Below are positions 21,078-21,148 of a stretch of 21,148 nt of DNA, in pieces. A program made the translations under genes and the position numbers. Origin of the DNA: WTXA01 sp041741995 (GTDB taxonomy: Bacteria > Bacillota > TC1); contig JBGSJN010000001.1 of assembly GCA_041741995.1 (NCBI GenBank), positions 1-21,148 of the forward strand. Reading direction: 5' to 3'. The stretch's first letter is position 1, and each line of letters starts with the position of its first letter. Under the pieces are notes generated by a model. That model made no database searches. It saw only the letters and a program-made list of their open reading frames with translations, and was not told the DNA's origin.

Positions 21078-21148
21078 ATGCCAAAGGGAATACCAAACGA
21101 AAGATACTCAAGTGAATTCAAACTTCTAGTAGTGGAAGATATGATTAA
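21078..21148 (+). CDS. IS3-family transposase OrfA, N-terminal part (cut by window end)
   Basis: ATG 21078 opens a frame reading MPKGIPNERYSSEFKLLVVEDMI to the window end, matching the N-terminal helix-turn-helix start of IS150-type OrfA ('..YS.EFKL.VV..'). AGGGG lies upstream. It is oriented like the element whose right end opens the window. Confidence 0.85.
   Translation, partial: MPKGIPNERYSSEFKLLVVEDMI

Overview
The window is 21 kb of low-GC DNA with purine-rich Shine-Dalgarno sites, several TTG starts and a YeiH/KefB-type gene repertoire. This points to a Bacillota (clostridial-type) chromosome; I cannot place the genus. It is bounded by two partial insertion sequences of the IS3 family, IS150-like subgroup: the right end of one copy at 1-140 and the left end of another from 21008. 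Both point rightward and share 22 of 24 terminal bases.

Layout. (1) 163-3194, minus strand: an apparent operon read malY-type C-S lyase, then leucyl aminopeptidase, then a GNAT acetyltransferase. (2) 3319-4526, plus strand: two tandem PlsC-type acyltransferases, then a terminator and an AT-rich spacer with a (TA)n tract. (3) 4777-8965: a polymorphic-toxin remnant locus. It starts with a 553-residue protein that looks like the C-terminal part of a much longer transglutaminase-class polymorphic toxin. Its last ~125 residues form a toxin tip with a TNT-like GGGxQF motif, and a likely immunity gene follows directly. Next come an orphan immunity-like gene and a second, decayed toxin cassette: ~70% identical pre-toxin region, frameshifted into a different toxin tip, with a frameshifted DUF2247-type immunity gene. 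IS tips and short repeats sit at the cassette borders. (4) 9454-13017: a tandem array of small lipoproteins and two-TM membrane proteins (three lipoproteins, two membrane proteins and at least two gene remnants) with one small cytosolic gene. This is probably an immunity or self-protection array that grew by duplication. (5) 13060-17001: an SDR oxidoreductase, a membrane-anchored BMP/PnrA-like binding protein, a cysteine-rich small-domain protein, a membrane-anchored protein of unknown role, and a Big_2-VanY D,D-carboxypeptidase. (6) 17057-17131: initiator tRNA-fMet with its own promoter and terminator. (7) 17208-19506: a YeiH-type transporter and a CPA2 cation/proton antiporter. (8) 19715-20966: a secreted HExxHxxGxxD metalloprotease and a lipoprotein, preceded by a perfect 16-bp AT-rich inverted repeat. 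(9) 21008-21148: the start of an IS150-like element whose ribosome-binding site can be sealed by a hairpin in read-through transcripts.

The most interesting part is 4.7-13 kb. Successive toxin tips and immunity genes appear to have been captured and eroded there, and one tip (4777-6438) with its immunity gene (6453-6812) still reads open. Core metabolic and transport genes flank it. A separate oddity is kilobase-scale switching of G+T versus A+C strand bias that does not follow gene orientation.
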